NCBI RefSeq assembly: GCF_026261605.1
Contig: NZ_CP102486.1
Coordinates: 2,852,001 to 2,916,000 of the forward strand
Reading direction: 5' to 3'
DNA length: 64,000 nucleotides
From: Dechloromonas sp. A34
Lineage (GTDB): Bacteria; Pseudomonadota; Gammaproteobacteria; Burkholderiales; Rhodocyclaceae
This document shows, piece after piece, positions 25,310 to 34,297 of this stretch (within the stretch, counting starts at the first letter, position 1; each line of letters opens with the position of its first letter). A program made the translations under genes and the position numbers. The notes beneath the pieces are model-generated. The model ran no database searches. It was given only the letters and a program-made list of their open reading frames with translations, and was not told where the DNA came from.

Positions 25310-25962
25310 ATGAACAAATTCACCCTTATTGTCGTCGCACTCGCCGTCGGCACCGTTTCCGGCTGTGCCGAGATGACCGAAACCCAACGCACCACCGGTA
25401 CCGGGCGGCGATCGGTGCCGCCGCCGGCGCGGTGGTCGGTGGATTGACTGGCGGCGGAGGCAAGGGCGTGGCGACCGGTGCCGTGATCGGTGGTGCCCTC
25501 GGCGCCGGCGGTGGGTATTTGTGGTCGCAACGCATGCAGGAACAGAAAGCATCGATGGAGCAGGCGACGCAGGGCAGCGGCGTGCGCGTCAGCCAGACGG
25601 CAGACAACCAGTTGAAGCTCGACATTCCGAGCGATATTTCCTTCGACTCGGGGCGGTCTGACATCAAGTCCAACCTGAGCCCGATTCTCGACCGCTTCGC
25701 GACGACGCTGAACCAGAACCCGGTGACCACGGTGAAGATCATCGGCCACACCGATAGCACGGGGTCCGATTCGGTGAATGAACCGCTCTCGGTCAATCGC
25801 GCGATTGCGACACGCGATTACCTCGCAAGACGCGGGGTGGCGAGCAACCGGATCAGCGTCGATGGTCGCGGTTCGCGCGAACCGGTCGCCGATAACAACA
25901 CGCTGGCTGGACGGGCGATGAATCGCCGGGTCGAAATCTTCGTCGCCGAGCCGGCACGCTGA
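25310..25962 (+). pseudogene. OmpA-family lipoprotein gene with an apparent one-base deletion
   Basis: The reading starts MNKFTLIVVALAVGTVSGC (lipoprotein signal) with GGGAGGT before the ATG, and runs in frame to TETQRTTGTG. It then continues in another frame as AAIGAAAGAVVGGLTGGGG, a glycine-zipper stretch. A C-terminal OmpA domain follows (FDSGRSDIKSNL, GHTDSTGSD, MNRRVEIFV). Inserting one base at ~25,403-25,406 (GGGCGG) restores a normal YiaD-like protein of ~217 residues. Either a real frameshift or a sequence error. If functional, it is an outer-membrane, peptidoglycan-binding lipoprotein. Confidence 0.8.
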
Positions 25963-25998
25963 GGTCTTGCCAGGCCGCTTGGGTGGCGCAGGTTTTAC

Positions 25999-26163
25999 TT
26001 ACTGCGCAGTGACGATCACCATCCACGACACCCCGAAGTGGTCGGTAAGCATGCCGAAGCTCGGGGCGAAGAAGGTCTTGGCGAGCGGCATCCGGACCTG
26101 ACTGCCGTCGGTCAGCGCGGCAAAGCAGCGTGTGGCTTCTTCGGCCTTGGTGTCGAACCTCTG
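25999..26163 (-). pseudogene. Remnant of a PhnB-like VOC-family gene
   Basis: The ~54 C-terminal codons read RFDTKAEEATRCFAALTDGS...MPLAKTFFAPSFGMLTDHFG, the last beta-alpha unit of a PhnB/3-demethylubiquinone-methyltransferase-like VOC protein. The first ~90 residues of a normal ~140-residue protein are missing, and no start codon or ribosome-binding site fits. It sits directly downstream of the SRPBCC gene, the common partner of such VOC genes. A 5' deletion of the second gene of a pair is the simplest reading. Confidence 0.6.
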
Positions 26164-26212
26164 GCAAGGGGTGATCCTGTACAGGTGGATATGGCCACCA
26201 GTAAGGCAATGT

Positions 26213-26695
26213 TCAGAGCCTTGCGACGAGTTCGGCAAGTTGATCCGTGGCCTTGCCCCAACCCTCATGGAAGCCCATCTGCTCGTGTGCTTCGCGATCG
26301 GCCACGGTCCAGTGGCGAACGCGGGCCGTGTATCGGGTCTTGTCGCCGAGCGCCTCGAAGCTGAGGATCAGCGTCATGAAGGGCTTGTCCGCGGGTTCCC
26401 AGGCTGCCGTGTAGGCATCGGTGACCACCAGCCTTTCATTCCTGACGACTTCGAGATAGACGCCGCGATTCGGGAATTCCTGGCCTTCCGGACTGCACAT
26501 GACGACCAGGCTGGAGCCGCCCGGCCGCAGGTCGGTTTCGGCATGAATGGTGGTCCACGGATGCGGGGTGAACCATTGCACGATCAAGGCCGGTTCGGTC
26601 CAGGCGCGAAACAGCTTCTCGGGCGGGGCATCGATGATGCGGGTCAGTACCAGCTCGCGGCCCAAACCCGGGACTGCCGGTTGCGGTGTATCCAT
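26213..26695 (-). CDS. SRPBCC (AHSA1-type) domain protein
   Basis: 160 residues starting MDTPQPAVPGLGRELVLTRI. The START-like fold signature RIIDAPPEKLFRAWTEP...FTPHPWT and TLILSFEALGDKTRY place it in the SRPBCC family (AHSA1 branch), which binds hydrophobic ligands. The C-terminal helix ends GFHEGWGKATDQLAELVARL. AGGAGCAAGGAC precedes the ATG at 26695; a longer frame to 26950 is not coding. Ligand unknown. It pairs with the downstream VOC remnant. Confidence 0.88.
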   Translation of the reverse strand: MDTPQPAVPGLGRELVLTRIIDAPPEKLFRAWTEPALIVQWFTPHPWTTIHAETDLRPGGSSLVVMCSPEGQEFPNRGVYLEVVRNERLVVTDAYTAAWEPADKPFMTLILSFEALGDKTRYTARVRHWTVADREAHEQMGFHEGWGKATDQLAELVARL

Positions 26696-26911
26696 TGTCC
26701 TTGCTCCTCTGTGGGGGATTTGACGATCGATCGAGCGGCGACAGGTTTGTTGGACAACGGGCCTTGGCCGGCGGTTCTCCCGGGCAGGGCGGGCCTTGCC
26801 GTGAGGCGGATGTGATTTTGTTAACGTTTCTCCGTGCCGAGATGGGTGTAACTTATCCAGTGTGGATTTAATTCGGTGCTCGGGAGATCGGCCCCGATTC
26901 ACTGGTCGGAG

Positions 26912-26932
26912 CCGTACCGCCAAGCGGTACGG
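26912..26932 (+). promoter_or_regulatory. Hairpin in the leader of the nucleotide-sugar dehydrogenase gene
   Basis: A perfect 9-bp inverted repeat CCGTACCGC / GCGGTACGG with a CAA loop ends 32 bp before the ATG at 26965. No T-tract follows, so it is not a terminator. It may be an operator or an mRNA-stabilising hairpin. Confidence 0.5.
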
Positions 26933-26964
26933 GAGACAGGAAACAAACAACGTCAGGAGCAGCT

Positions 26965-28617
26965 ATGTTGTCGTCAACGCAAACCAGGATCTCGACCTCG
27001 CCGCAGGGCGAAGGCTTCACGCTGCCCGAGGCGGGCGACTATGCCGCCGAATATGAGCGGGTCAAGGCGCTGGCCGAGGCGGCGCGGCGCAATGGACAGG
27101 AGGTGGTGGTGGTCATGGGCGTCGGCTTCGTCGGCGCGGTGATGGCGGCCATCGTCGCCGATTGCTCCGACCGCGAGGGCAAGCCGAGCAAGTTCGTGAT
27201 CGGTTGCCAGCGCCCGTCGACACGTTCGTTCTGGAAGATTCCGCTGCTCAATCGCGGCATTTCGCCGGTCAAGGCCGAAGACCCGCAGGTCGATGTGCTG
27301 ATCGGCCGCTGCGTGCTGGACAAGAAGACGCTGACCGCGACCTACAACAGCCAGGTGCTCGATCTGGCCGATTGCGTCGTGATCGACGTGCAGTGCGATT
27401 TCCTGAAGCAGGAACTCGGCAATATGAAGTCGGGCGAATGCGACATGGCGGCGCTCGAAGCGACGCTGAAGACGGTCGGCCAGCATATCCGCCCGGATTG
27501 CCTGACCCTGATCGAGACGACGGTGGCGCCGGGGACGACCGAGTTCGTCGCTTGGCCGATCCTGAAAAAGGCTTTCGCGGGGCGCGGGATCGACACGGTG
27601 CCCTTGCTCGCCCATTCCTACGAGCGCGTCATGCCGGGCCGCGATTACGTCGCCAGCATCCGCGATTTCTGGCGTGTCTGCGCCGGCTGCGATGCGCCGG
27701 CCCGGGCGCGGGTCGAGAAATTCCTGCGCGACGTGCTGAATACTGAGAAATTTCCGCTGACCGTGATGGACCGGCCGATCGAGTCGGAAACGGCGAAAAT
27801 CGTCGAGAACAGCTACCGGGCGACCATCCTCGCCTATCTGCACGAGTGGTCGATCTTTGCCGAGCGTAACGGGGTCGATCTGGTCAAGGTGGTCGATGCC
27901 ATCAAGCTGCGCCCGACGCACAGCAACATGATCTTCCCCGGTCCGGGCATCGGCGGCTATTGCCTGCCCAAGGATGGCGGCCTCGGCTACTGGGCCTACA
28001 AGCACATCCTGGGTTTCGAGGATGGCGACAAGGTGTTCCGCATGACGCCGGTGGCGATCGACATCAACGACACCCGGGCACTGCACGTCGCCGAGCTGAC
28101 CCGCGACGCGCTGCGCAACATGGATCGCTACATCGCGGCCTCACAAGTGCTGATCGCCGGCGCCTCCTACCGGCAGGATGTCGGTGATACCCGGTACAGC
28201 GGTTCGGAACTGGTGGTGCGCAAGCTAGCCGAAATGGGCGCCGAGATGCGGGCACACGACCCGTATGTCGAACAGTGGTGGGAGTTCGCCGAGCAGGACA
28301 GCTATCCATCTTCGGGGCTGTCATGGAAGCGTTTTTTCCGCAATCAGGATCATTTATCTGAACTCAAGGTCGACAACAACCTGCAGCAGGCCCTGCAGGG
28401 CGTCGATGCGCTGATCCTGGCTGTGCCGCACGATGCCTACCGCAGCCTGACGCCGGAGCAGGTGGTTGAATGGGCCGGGCGGCCGATTGCGGTCATCGAC
28501 TGTTTCGGCCTGCTCGACGACGCCACCATCGCCCGCTATTTCGAGCTCGGCTGCGAGGTGAAAGGCTTGGGGCGCGGGCATATCCAGCGCATCAAGAAAG
28601 CCGTTCGCAAGGATTGA
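26965..28617 (+). CDS. UDP-glucose/GDP-mannose dehydrogenase family protein
   Basis: 550 residues. An N-terminal Rossmann domain (VVVVMGVGFVGAVMAAI) follows a ~40-residue extension. The central domain has VENSYRATILAYLHEWSIFA and the catalytic Cys in GPGIGGYCLPKDGG. The C-terminal NAD domain ends near residue 540. The family oxidises a nucleotide sugar 6-hydroxyl to the uronate with two NAD+. At 550 residues it is longer than the usual ~430. It is likely a surface-polysaccharide enzyme, though no other such genes adjoin. CAGGAGCAG precedes the ATG. Confidence 0.88.
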   Translation: MLSSTQTRISTSPQGEGFTLPEAGDYAAEYERVKALAEAARRNGQEVVVVMGVGFVGAVMAAIVADCSDREGKPSKFVIGCQRPSTRSFWKIPLLNRGISPVKAEDPQVDVLIGRCVLDKKTLTATYNSQVLDLADCVVIDVQCDFLKQELGNMKSGECDMAALEATLKTVGQHIRPDCLTLIETTVAPGTTEFVAWPILKKAFAGRGIDTVPLLAHSYERVMPGRDYVASIRDFWRVCAGCDAPARARVEKFLRDVLNTEKFPLTVMDRPIESETAKIVENSYRATILAYLHEWSIFAERNGVDLVKVVDAIKLRPTHSNMIFPGPGIGGYCLPKDGGLGYWAYKHILGFEDGDKVFRMTPVAIDINDTRALHVAELTRDALRNMDRYIAASQVLIAGASYRQDVGDTRYSGSELVVRKLAEMGAEMRAHDPYVEQWWEFAEQDSYPSSGLSWKRFFRNQDHLSELKVDNNLQQALQGVDALILAVPHDAYRSLTPEQVVEWAGRPIAVIDCFGLLDDATIARYFELGCEVKGLGRGHIQRIKKAVRKD

Positions 28618-28702
28618 GCATGATTCCCGGGTTCCTTGCTCCGGATTGGGCCGCATGCCCGGCGCAAAACGCCGGGGCACAATAGCTTCCAGGAGGTGAG
28701 CG

Positions 28703-30022
28703 ATGGTTGCGAAATCGCTGGTCAATAAACTCCGGTCGATGATGGGCCCGGGGTCGGAACGCATCGCCCTGACGATGCGCGGTGTCGAGCAGTTGCGGGC
28801 TCAGTTGCGCGAATGTGCCGCGGGGCTGGGTGGCGAAGTCTCGGCCCGCGGCCGGGCGGCACGGCTGGCCGAGACCTATCTGCATCTCAACGACGAGGGG
28901 CGGCATCGCTTCCTGAAGCTGATCGCCCTGGAATTCGGCCCCGATCCGGCGACGGTGGCGACGGCGCATGCGGCCTATCAGCTGGCGATCGGCACGGCGG
29001 AGCAGTGGAAGGCGGAGGCGGCCTTGCGCGGCGCCATGCGTTCCTCGCGCATCCGCATCCTGACGCAGTTCAATGCCATTCCGCAGGGCGTCAAGTTCCT
29101 GGTTGATTTGCGCGCCGATCTGCTGCGCTACCTGGAGAACGACCCGGAACTGGCGGTGCTCGACCGCGAACTGGAATCGCGGCTGAGCGCCTGGTTCGAT
29201 GTCGGCTTCCTCGAACTCCAGCGCCTGACCTGGAATTCGCCAGCCGCTCTGCTCGAGAAGCTGATCGAGTACGAGGCGGTGCATGAAATCCGCTCCTGGG
29301 CCGATCTCAAGAATCGGCTCGATTCGGATCGCCGGCTGTATGCCTTCTTCCACCCGCGCATGCCGGCCGAGCCGCTGATCTTCGTCGAGGTCGCACTGAC
29401 CGACGATCTGGCCGGCAACGTCCAGGCTCTGCTCGATGAGCATGCCCCGGTCTTCGACCACCGCAAGGCCGATACGGCGATCTTCTATTCCATCTCCAAT
29501 ACCCAGGTCGGCCTGCGCGGCGTGTCTTTCGGCAGCTTCCTGTTGAAACGGGTGATCGACGACCTGCGGCGGGACTTTGCCAAGCTCGACAAGTTCGCCA
29601 CGCTGTCGCCGATGCCCGGGCTGGCGGCCTGGGTGCGGAAGAATCCGCAGGTGCTCGGTGAGGTCGGCATCGAATTGCCGTTCGAGATCTTGTCGACCGA
29701 AAGCTGGGCAGCCGACAAGCACCAACTGCGCGTCTTGCGCGATCCCTTGGTACGCCTGGGTGCCCGCTATCTGTCTGTGGCCAAGCAGGGCAGCGGAGTG
29801 CCCTTCGACCCGGTGTCGCGTTTCCACCTCGGCAACGGCGCCCGGATCGAGCGCCTCAATTACCTGGGCGACAATTCGCCCAAGGGCTTCCGCCAATCCT
29901 TCGGTCTGATGGTCAATTACCGTTACGTGCTCGAGGATATCGAGAACAACCTGGAGGCTTTCGCCAGCACCGGCACGGTCGCGATGTCGGCCGGGGTGCG
30001 GCGGCTGGCCCGCGAATCCTGA
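28703..30022 (+). CDS. Malonyl-CoA decarboxylase
   Basis: 439 residues, the usual bacterial length. It converts malonyl-CoA to acetyl-CoA + CO2. An N-terminal helical bundle is followed by the catalytic acyltransferase-like domain. Motifs include FYSISNTQVGLRGVSFGSFL, FATLSPMPGL and RFHLGNGARIERLNYLGD, the His of which corresponds to the family's conserved histidine. CAGGAGGTGAGC precedes the ATG. It is the only gene of the pathway here; a strong terminator follows within 25 bp, so it is a single transcription unit or paired with the upstream dehydrogenase. Confidence 0.93.
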   Translation: MVAKSLVNKLRSMMGPGSERIALTMRGVEQLRAQLRECAAGLGGEVSARGRAARLAETYLHLNDEGRHRFLKLIALEFGPDPATVATAHAAYQLAIGTAEQWKAEAALRGAMRSSRIRILTQFNAIPQGVKFLVDLRADLLRYLENDPELAVLDRELESRLSAWFDVGFLELQRLTWNSPAALLEKLIEYEAVHEIRSWADLKNRLDSDRRLYAFFHPRMPAEPLIFVEVALTDDLAGNVQALLDEHAPVFDHRKADTAIFYSISNTQVGLRGVSFGSFLLKRVIDDLRRDFAKLDKFATLSPMPGLAAWVRKNPQVLGEVGIELPFEILSTESWAADKHQLRVLRDPLVRLGARYLSVAKQGSGVPFDPVSRFHLGNGARIERLNYLGDNSPKGFRQSFGLMVNYRYVLEDIENNLEAFASTGTVAMSAGVRRLARES

Positions 30023-30045
30023 GCGGCGTGGCCGCTGAAAATGAC

Positions 30046-30070
30046 AAAGGCCGGCAAGTACCGGCCTTTT
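30046..30070 (+). terminator. Terminator after malonyl-CoA decarboxylase
   Basis: Perfect stem AAAGGCCGG / CCGGCCTTT with a CAAGTA loop, ending TTTT. The symmetric A/T flanks could also stop leftward transcription from the convergent Nif11-like gene. Confidence 0.9.
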
Positions 30071-30091
30071 GCTGGTGCAGCCCCAGCTGCC

Positions 30092-30310
30092 TCAGACGCG
30101 CAGGAAAGCCTTGCACAGCCGTTCCGAGAGCTGGGCTTCGGTGAATTGCGGCTCGTTGGGCGGGTAGAGGGAGTTTTCGTCGATGGTGAAGCCATGCTCC
30201 TGGGCCAGGGCACGCAATTCCTTGATCTTCTGGCAGGCCTTGAGCTGTTCTGCCAGTTCGGGGTTGGCTTTGGCTTTTTCGGAAAAGCCTTTGATCGGAA
30301 CGATGGACAT
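30092..30310 (-). CDS. Nif11-domain-like small protein
   Basis: 72 residues: MSIVPIKGFSEKAKANPELA, then KACQKIKELRALAQEHGFTI. The spacing K.F..K...NPEL...L.A......L...A.E.GF matches the Nif11 domain. That domain occurs as a free-standing protein and as the leader of some RiPP precursors. There is no Gly-Gly cleavage site or core-like tail, and no modification enzyme lies nearby, so a plain Nif11 protein is more likely. AGGAGAAAAC precedes the ATG. Function unknown. Confidence 0.65.
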   Translation of the reverse strand: MSIVPIKGFSEKAKANPELAEQLKACQKIKELRALAQEHGFTIDENSLYPPNEPQFTEAQLSERLCKAFLRV

Positions 30311-30589
30311 GTTTTCTCCTGATGGATGTTGTAGGGAATAGCCTTGGGTGCTGCGCGGGGTCGTTGCTGGATGCGCCGCCGCAAGCCTCGGCTGATCTCG
30401 CGAAAAATTGTCGTGATTAATACAAAACGCCCGGAATTTCCGGGTGTTCTGGCTTGATAAGCAAATTGAAGGCCAAGGCCATGGGGGCGAGCCTGGCTCC
30501 GCCGTCGGGAACGACGCGGGCCGGGGCCGAGCGGCCGGGGGCGCCGGGCGATGGCGTGACGCTCCGCCGTCAGGCTGAGCGCAAACCGG
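30311..30589. other. 279-bp gap with one weak leftward hairpin
   Basis: Between two leftward genes. A GC-rich stem (CGCCCGG / CCGGGTG with one G-T pair, 30428-30446), read leftward, is followed by TTTTG. It may be a weak terminator for the cytochrome c' gene. I see no gene in this stretch. Confidence 0.5.
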
Positions 30590-31036
30590 CTACTTCTTGA
30601 ATGCCTTGTGGCAATCGCGACAGGTATCGTGCAGCGCCTCGTAGGCGACGCTGACCTGTTTCTGGTCGCGGCTGTCGGCAGCGGCAACCAGCTTGTCGGT
30701 TGCCTTGAAAAAGGCCTGGCGGGCGGCTTCGAATTTTTCCGGCTCGCTCCACACCTTGTCGTTGGCATGGGTCGGCGGGTAGTTGGTGCCGGCGCCGAAA
30801 TATTGCCACGGCCCATCCTTGCGGGCGGCCAAGTCCCTGGACTGGGTGATGAACTGGTCGGCGTTGTACTTGTTCTTGCGCAGCTGCATGCCCATCGGCT
30901 CGAAGGCCTTGAGGATCTTCTGGAAGGCGTCGCGACGATGGGTCACCGGCTTGTCGGGGTGATTGTCGGGTGCTTCGCCGCAGGCAACGAGGCTGAGGGC
31001 AATCAGGGCGGCGATCGGTACGGCTTTGCAACGCAT
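30590..31036 (-). CDS. Cytochrome c' family lipoprotein
   Basis: 148 residues. The signal sequence ends in a lipobox (LIALSLVACG), so this is a lipid-anchored periplasmic protein. The C-terminal CRDCHKAFKK is the haem-binding CxxCH typical of four-helix cytochromes c', preceded by the helical domain (DAFQKILKAFEPMGMQL). Family members bind NO or act as redox sensors; function here is unknown. It is divergent from the helicase gene with 138 bp between. Confidence 0.88.
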   Translation of the reverse strand: MRCKAVPIAALIALSLVACGEAPDNHPDKPVTHRRDAFQKILKAFEPMGMQLRKNKYNADQFITQSRDLAARKDGPWQYFGAGTNYPPTHANDKVWSEPEKFEAARQAFFKATDKLVAAADSRDQKQVSVAYEALHDTCRDCHKAFKK

Positions 31037-31174
31037 GGCGCAATCCAGTCAATTTTGGCGAGGACGGATTATGGCCTCTTTTGGGCGCTTCCCGAACATC
31101 GCGCTGCGCCTCTGATTTTCGCGGCAGACGGCGCATCTGCTAAGATTCGGCCCTGATTTTTCAGGCTTCCCTCC

Positions 31175-33112
31175 TTGTCCTCCCTCCCGGAAATTTTTTC
31201 TCCCGATGGCCCGCTGGCCCGCGCCATCAGCGGTTACCGCGTGCGCGACCAGCAGGTCGAGATGGCCGAGCGCATCGCCGCCGCCATCAAAGGCTGTTCG
31301 GTCTTCATTGCCGAAGCGGGCACCGGCACGGGCAAGACCTTCGCCTACCTGGTGCCGGCGCTGCAATCGGGCGGCAAGGTGATCGTCTCGACCGGCACCA
31401 AGACCTTGCAGGACCAGCTCTTCAACAAGGATCTGCCGATGGTGCGCGACGCCCTGAAGGCACCGGTCAAGATCGCCTTGTTGAAGGGGCGGGCAAATTA
31501 CGTCTGTCCCTACCATCTCGAACGGGAGCTGGCCGACGGCCGTTTCCTGACCCGCGAGGATGCCGCCGATGCCCGCCGTATCTCGGTTTTCGCCAAGGTC
31601 ACGCAGTCCGGCGACAAGGCCGAGTGTCTGGAAGTGTCGGAAAACTCGCCGGTCTGGAACCATGCCACCTCGACCCGCGAGAACTGCCTCGGCCAGGATT
31701 GCCCGGACTACAAGGATTGCTTCGTGATGCAGGCCCGGCGCGAGGCGATGGCGGCCGATCTGGTGGTGGTCAATCATCACCTGTTCTTCGCCGACGTCAT
31801 GCTCCGCGACGAGGGCATGGCCGAACTGCTGCCGGCCTGCAATACGGTGATCTTCGACGAAGCGCACCAGTTGCCGGAAGTGGCGACACTGTTCTTCGGC
31901 GACACCATCTCGACGGCCCAGGTTCTCGATCTGGCCCGCGATGCCCGCGCCGAAGGCCTGACCAGCGCCCGCGACTGCCTCGAACTGCAAAGCGGGGCGC
32001 GCGAACTGGAAAAGGTCGCCAAGGATTTGCGGCTCGCCGTCGGCCTCGACGCCGGACGCTTCTCCTACGGCCAGCTGGCCGAGAAATCGGAATTCGCCCC
32101 GGCCCTGAAGGAACTGGAAGACGAGGTTGCGAAATTCGCTGCCATTCTGGAAAGCCAGGCCGAGCGCGCCGAGGGGCTTGAAAAGTGCTGGCAGCGGGCG
32201 GTCGAACTGGTGCAGCGTCTCGGTCAGTGGCAAAAAGTCACCGACGACGGCTATGTGCGCTGGGCCGAAGCCTTCACCCATTCCTTGCAGCTCAATCTGA
32301 CCCCGCTCGATGTCGCCGAGATATTCAGGAAGCAGATGGGCGGCCATCCGCGCGCCTGGATCTTCACCTCGGCCACCTTGGCGGTGCAGGGCAAGTTTAA
32401 CCATTACTGCGCTGAACTCGGCCTCGGTGAGCCCGAATCGGCTTGCTGGCACAGTCCCTTCGACTATGGCAAGCAGGCCATGCTCTACGCGCCGCTTGGC
32501 ATGCCGGAGCCGAATTCCTACGGCTATACCGATGCCGTGGTCGAGGCCGCCTTTCCGGCCGTGATCGCGGCCGGCGGCGGCGCCTTCTTCCTGTGCACCA
32601 GCCTGCGCGCCATGCGCCGCACGCACGAACTGCTCAAGGCCCGGCTCGAAGATGAGGGCCACGACATGCCCTTGCTGATGCAGGGCGAGGGCAGCAAGAA
32701 CGATCTGTTGCAGCGCTTCCGCCACCTCGGCAACGCCATCCTGGTCGGCAGCCAGAGCTTCTGGGAGGGCGTCGACGTGCGCGGCGAGGCGCTGTCGCTG
32801 GTCGTCATCGACAAGATTCCCTTCGCGCCGCCCGATGACCCCGTGCTTTCGGCGCGCATCGAGCAGATGAAGCAGCAGGGCCGCAATGCTTTCATGGAAT
32901 ACCAGCTGCCGCGCGCCGTAATCAACGTCAAGCAGGGCGCTGGCCGGCTGATCCGCGACGAAAGCGACACCGGCGTGCTAATGATCTGCGATCCCCGACT
33001 CATATCAAAGCCTTATGGCCGCCGCGTCTGGCAAAGTCTGCCGCCGATGAAGCGAACCAAGGAACTTGCCGAAGTGCTCAATTTTTTCGCCAGCAGGAAC
33101 GACCATGTTTGA
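31175..33112 (+). CDS. DinG/YoaA-family ATP-dependent helicase
   Basis: 645 residues from a TTG at 31175; an alternative internal start would truncate the first residues. Walker A EAGTGTGKTFAYL is near residue 48, a DEAH box sits in VIFDEAHQLPEVA, and GQ..GRLIRDESDTG marks motif VI. Four cysteines (YVCPYH, ENCLGQDC, KDCF) fit an XPD-type Fe-S cluster between motifs Ia and II. It is a 5'-3' DNA helicase for repair of damaged or structured DNA. It overlaps the next gene by eight bases and heads a six-gene run. Confidence 0.92.
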   Translation: MSSLPEIFSPDGPLARAISGYRVRDQQVEMAERIAAAIKGCSVFIAEAGTGTGKTFAYLVPALQSGGKVIVSTGTKTLQDQLFNKDLPMVRDALKAPVKIALLKGRANYVCPYHLERELADGRFLTREDAADARRISVFAKVTQSGDKAECLEVSENSPVWNHATSTRENCLGQDCPDYKDCFVMQARREAMAADLVVVNHHLFFADVMLRDEGMAELLPACNTVIFDEAHQLPEVATLFFGDTISTAQVLDLARDARAEGLTSARDCLELQSGARELEKVAKDLRLAVGLDAGRFSYGQLAEKSEFAPALKELEDEVAKFAAILESQAERAEGLEKCWQRAVELVQRLGQWQKVTDDGYVRWAEAFTHSLQLNLTPLDVAEIFRKQMGGHPRAWIFTSATLAVQGKFNHYCAELGLGEPESACWHSPFDYGKQAMLYAPLGMPEPNSYGYTDAVVEAAFPAVIAAGGGAFFLCTSLRAMRRTHELLKARLEDEGHDMPLLMQGEGSKNDLLQRFRHLGNAILVGSQSFWEGVDVRGEALSLVVIDKIPFAPPDDPVLSARIEQMKQQGRNAFMEYQLPRAVINVKQGAGRLIRDESDTGVLMICDPRLISKPYGRRVWQSLPPMKRTKELAEVLNFFASRNDHV

Positions 33113-34280
33113 CCGGAAAGCCTTGAAGCGCGCGATCGAGGCCGGCGGCACGCTGGACTTCGAGGCCCTGGCCGTCTCCCATGCCTCGCTGTTCTCGCAG
33201 GCCGCCGTCTGGCTGCCGCCCGAGAAGCTGCAGGCGATCGCCGAACTGGTTGCCGCCATCGAAGCGGTGGTGGCGCTCCCGGCTTATCAGCAGCGCGTGC
33301 TGGCCTGGGCGCCGGCCGGCGCCCGGCGGTCCTTGGCGGCGCGCAGCGTGTTTTTCGGCTATGACTTTCATCTCGCCGGCAGCGGCCCGAAGCTGATCGA
33401 GATCAACACCAATGCCGGCGGCGGCATGCTCAATACCTGCCTGCTGGCGGCGCATGGCCAGGCGGAAGCGGCGCAGGCTGTCGAGCAGGCCTTTGTTGAG
33501 ATGTTCCGTGAGGAATGGCGCCTGATGCGCGGCGATGTGCCGCTGCAACGTATTGCCATCGTCGACGAGAACCCGGCCCAGCAATACCTGGCGCCCGAAT
33601 TCGAGCTTTTCCGCCAGTTGTTCGAAGCCCACGGCATTGCCGCCGTGATCGCCGATCCCGGCGAATTCACCCGCGATGGCAATCGGCTGCTGCATCGCGG
33701 CAAGGTGGTCGACATGGTCTACAACCGGCTCACCGATTTTTCGCTGGACGCGGCGGCCAATGCCGAACTACGGGCGGCATTCGACGCCGATGGCGTGGTC
33801 GTCACCCCGCACCCCCGTGCCCATGCGCTCTATGCCGACAAGCGCAATCTGATGCTGCTGTCCGACGAGGCGGTGCTGGTCGAATTCGGCGTGCCGGAAG
33901 CCACCCGGCGCACGCTGCTGGCCGGCGTTCCGCGCACCGTGGCGGTCGCGGCGGGCGAGGGCGAGCGTTTCTGGGCCGAGCGCAAGCGCTGGTTCTTCAA
34001 GCCGGCCGCCGGTTTCGGCAGCCGCGCCGCCTATCGCGGTGACAAGCTGACCAAGCGCGTCTTCGAGGAAATCCTGCAGGGCGGCTATATCGCCCAGGAA
34101 ATCGTGCCGCCCTCCGAGCATGTGGTGGTGATCGAGGACGAAGCGCAGACCATGAAGGCCGATATCCGGGCCTTTGCCTATCAGGGGCGAGTGCAACTGT
34201 TTGCGGCGCGGCTCTACCAGGGCCAGACAACCAATTTCCGGACGCCGGGCGGCGGCTTCGCGCCGGTTTTTGCGGCTTGA
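33105..34280 (+). CDS. ATP-grasp-like protein of unknown function
   Basis: 391 residues starting MFDRKALKRAIEAGGTLDFE. Blocks that look ATP-grasp-like are the central EINTNAGGGMLNTCLL and the C-terminal KRWFFKPAAGFGSRAAYRG, GGYIAQEIVPPSEHVVV and KADIRAFAYQGRVQLFAARL. Such enzymes join a carboxylate to an amine or thiol via an acyl phosphate. Substrate unknown. AGGA precedes the ATG, which lies inside the end of the helicase gene (ATGTTTGA overlap). The gap to mobB is 17 bp, so it belongs to this operon, but no link to molybdopterin is known to me. Confidence 0.75.
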   Translation: MFDRKALKRAIEAGGTLDFEALAVSHASLFSQAAVWLPPEKLQAIAELVAAIEAVVALPAYQQRVLAWAPAGARRSLAARSVFFGYDFHLAGSGPKLIEINTNAGGGMLNTCLLAAHGQAEAAQAVEQAFVEMFREEWRLMRGDVPLQRIAIVDENPAQQYLAPEFELFRQLFEAHGIAAVIADPGEFTRDGNRLLHRGKVVDMVYNRLTDFSLDAAANAELRAAFDADGVVVTPHPRAHALYADKRNLMLLSDEAVLVEFGVPEATRRTLLAGVPRTVAVAAGEGERFWAERKRWFFKPAAGFGSRAAYRGDKLTKRVFEEILQGGYIAQEIVPPSEHVVVIEDEAQTMKADIRAFAYQGRVQLFAARLYQGQTTNFRTPGGGFAPVFAA

Positions 34281-34297
34281 AAGGGTAAAATCCGACC

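Noticed and set aside
30092..30310. RiPP precursor interpretation of the Nif11-like protein
   Set aside because: No Gly-Gly cleavage site, core-like tail or modification enzyme nearby; the radical SAM gene is 31 kb away.
31049..32725. 558-codon open frame antisense to the helicase gene
   Set aside because: Opposite an intact DinG/YoaA gene with all motifs; composition typical of a shadow frame.
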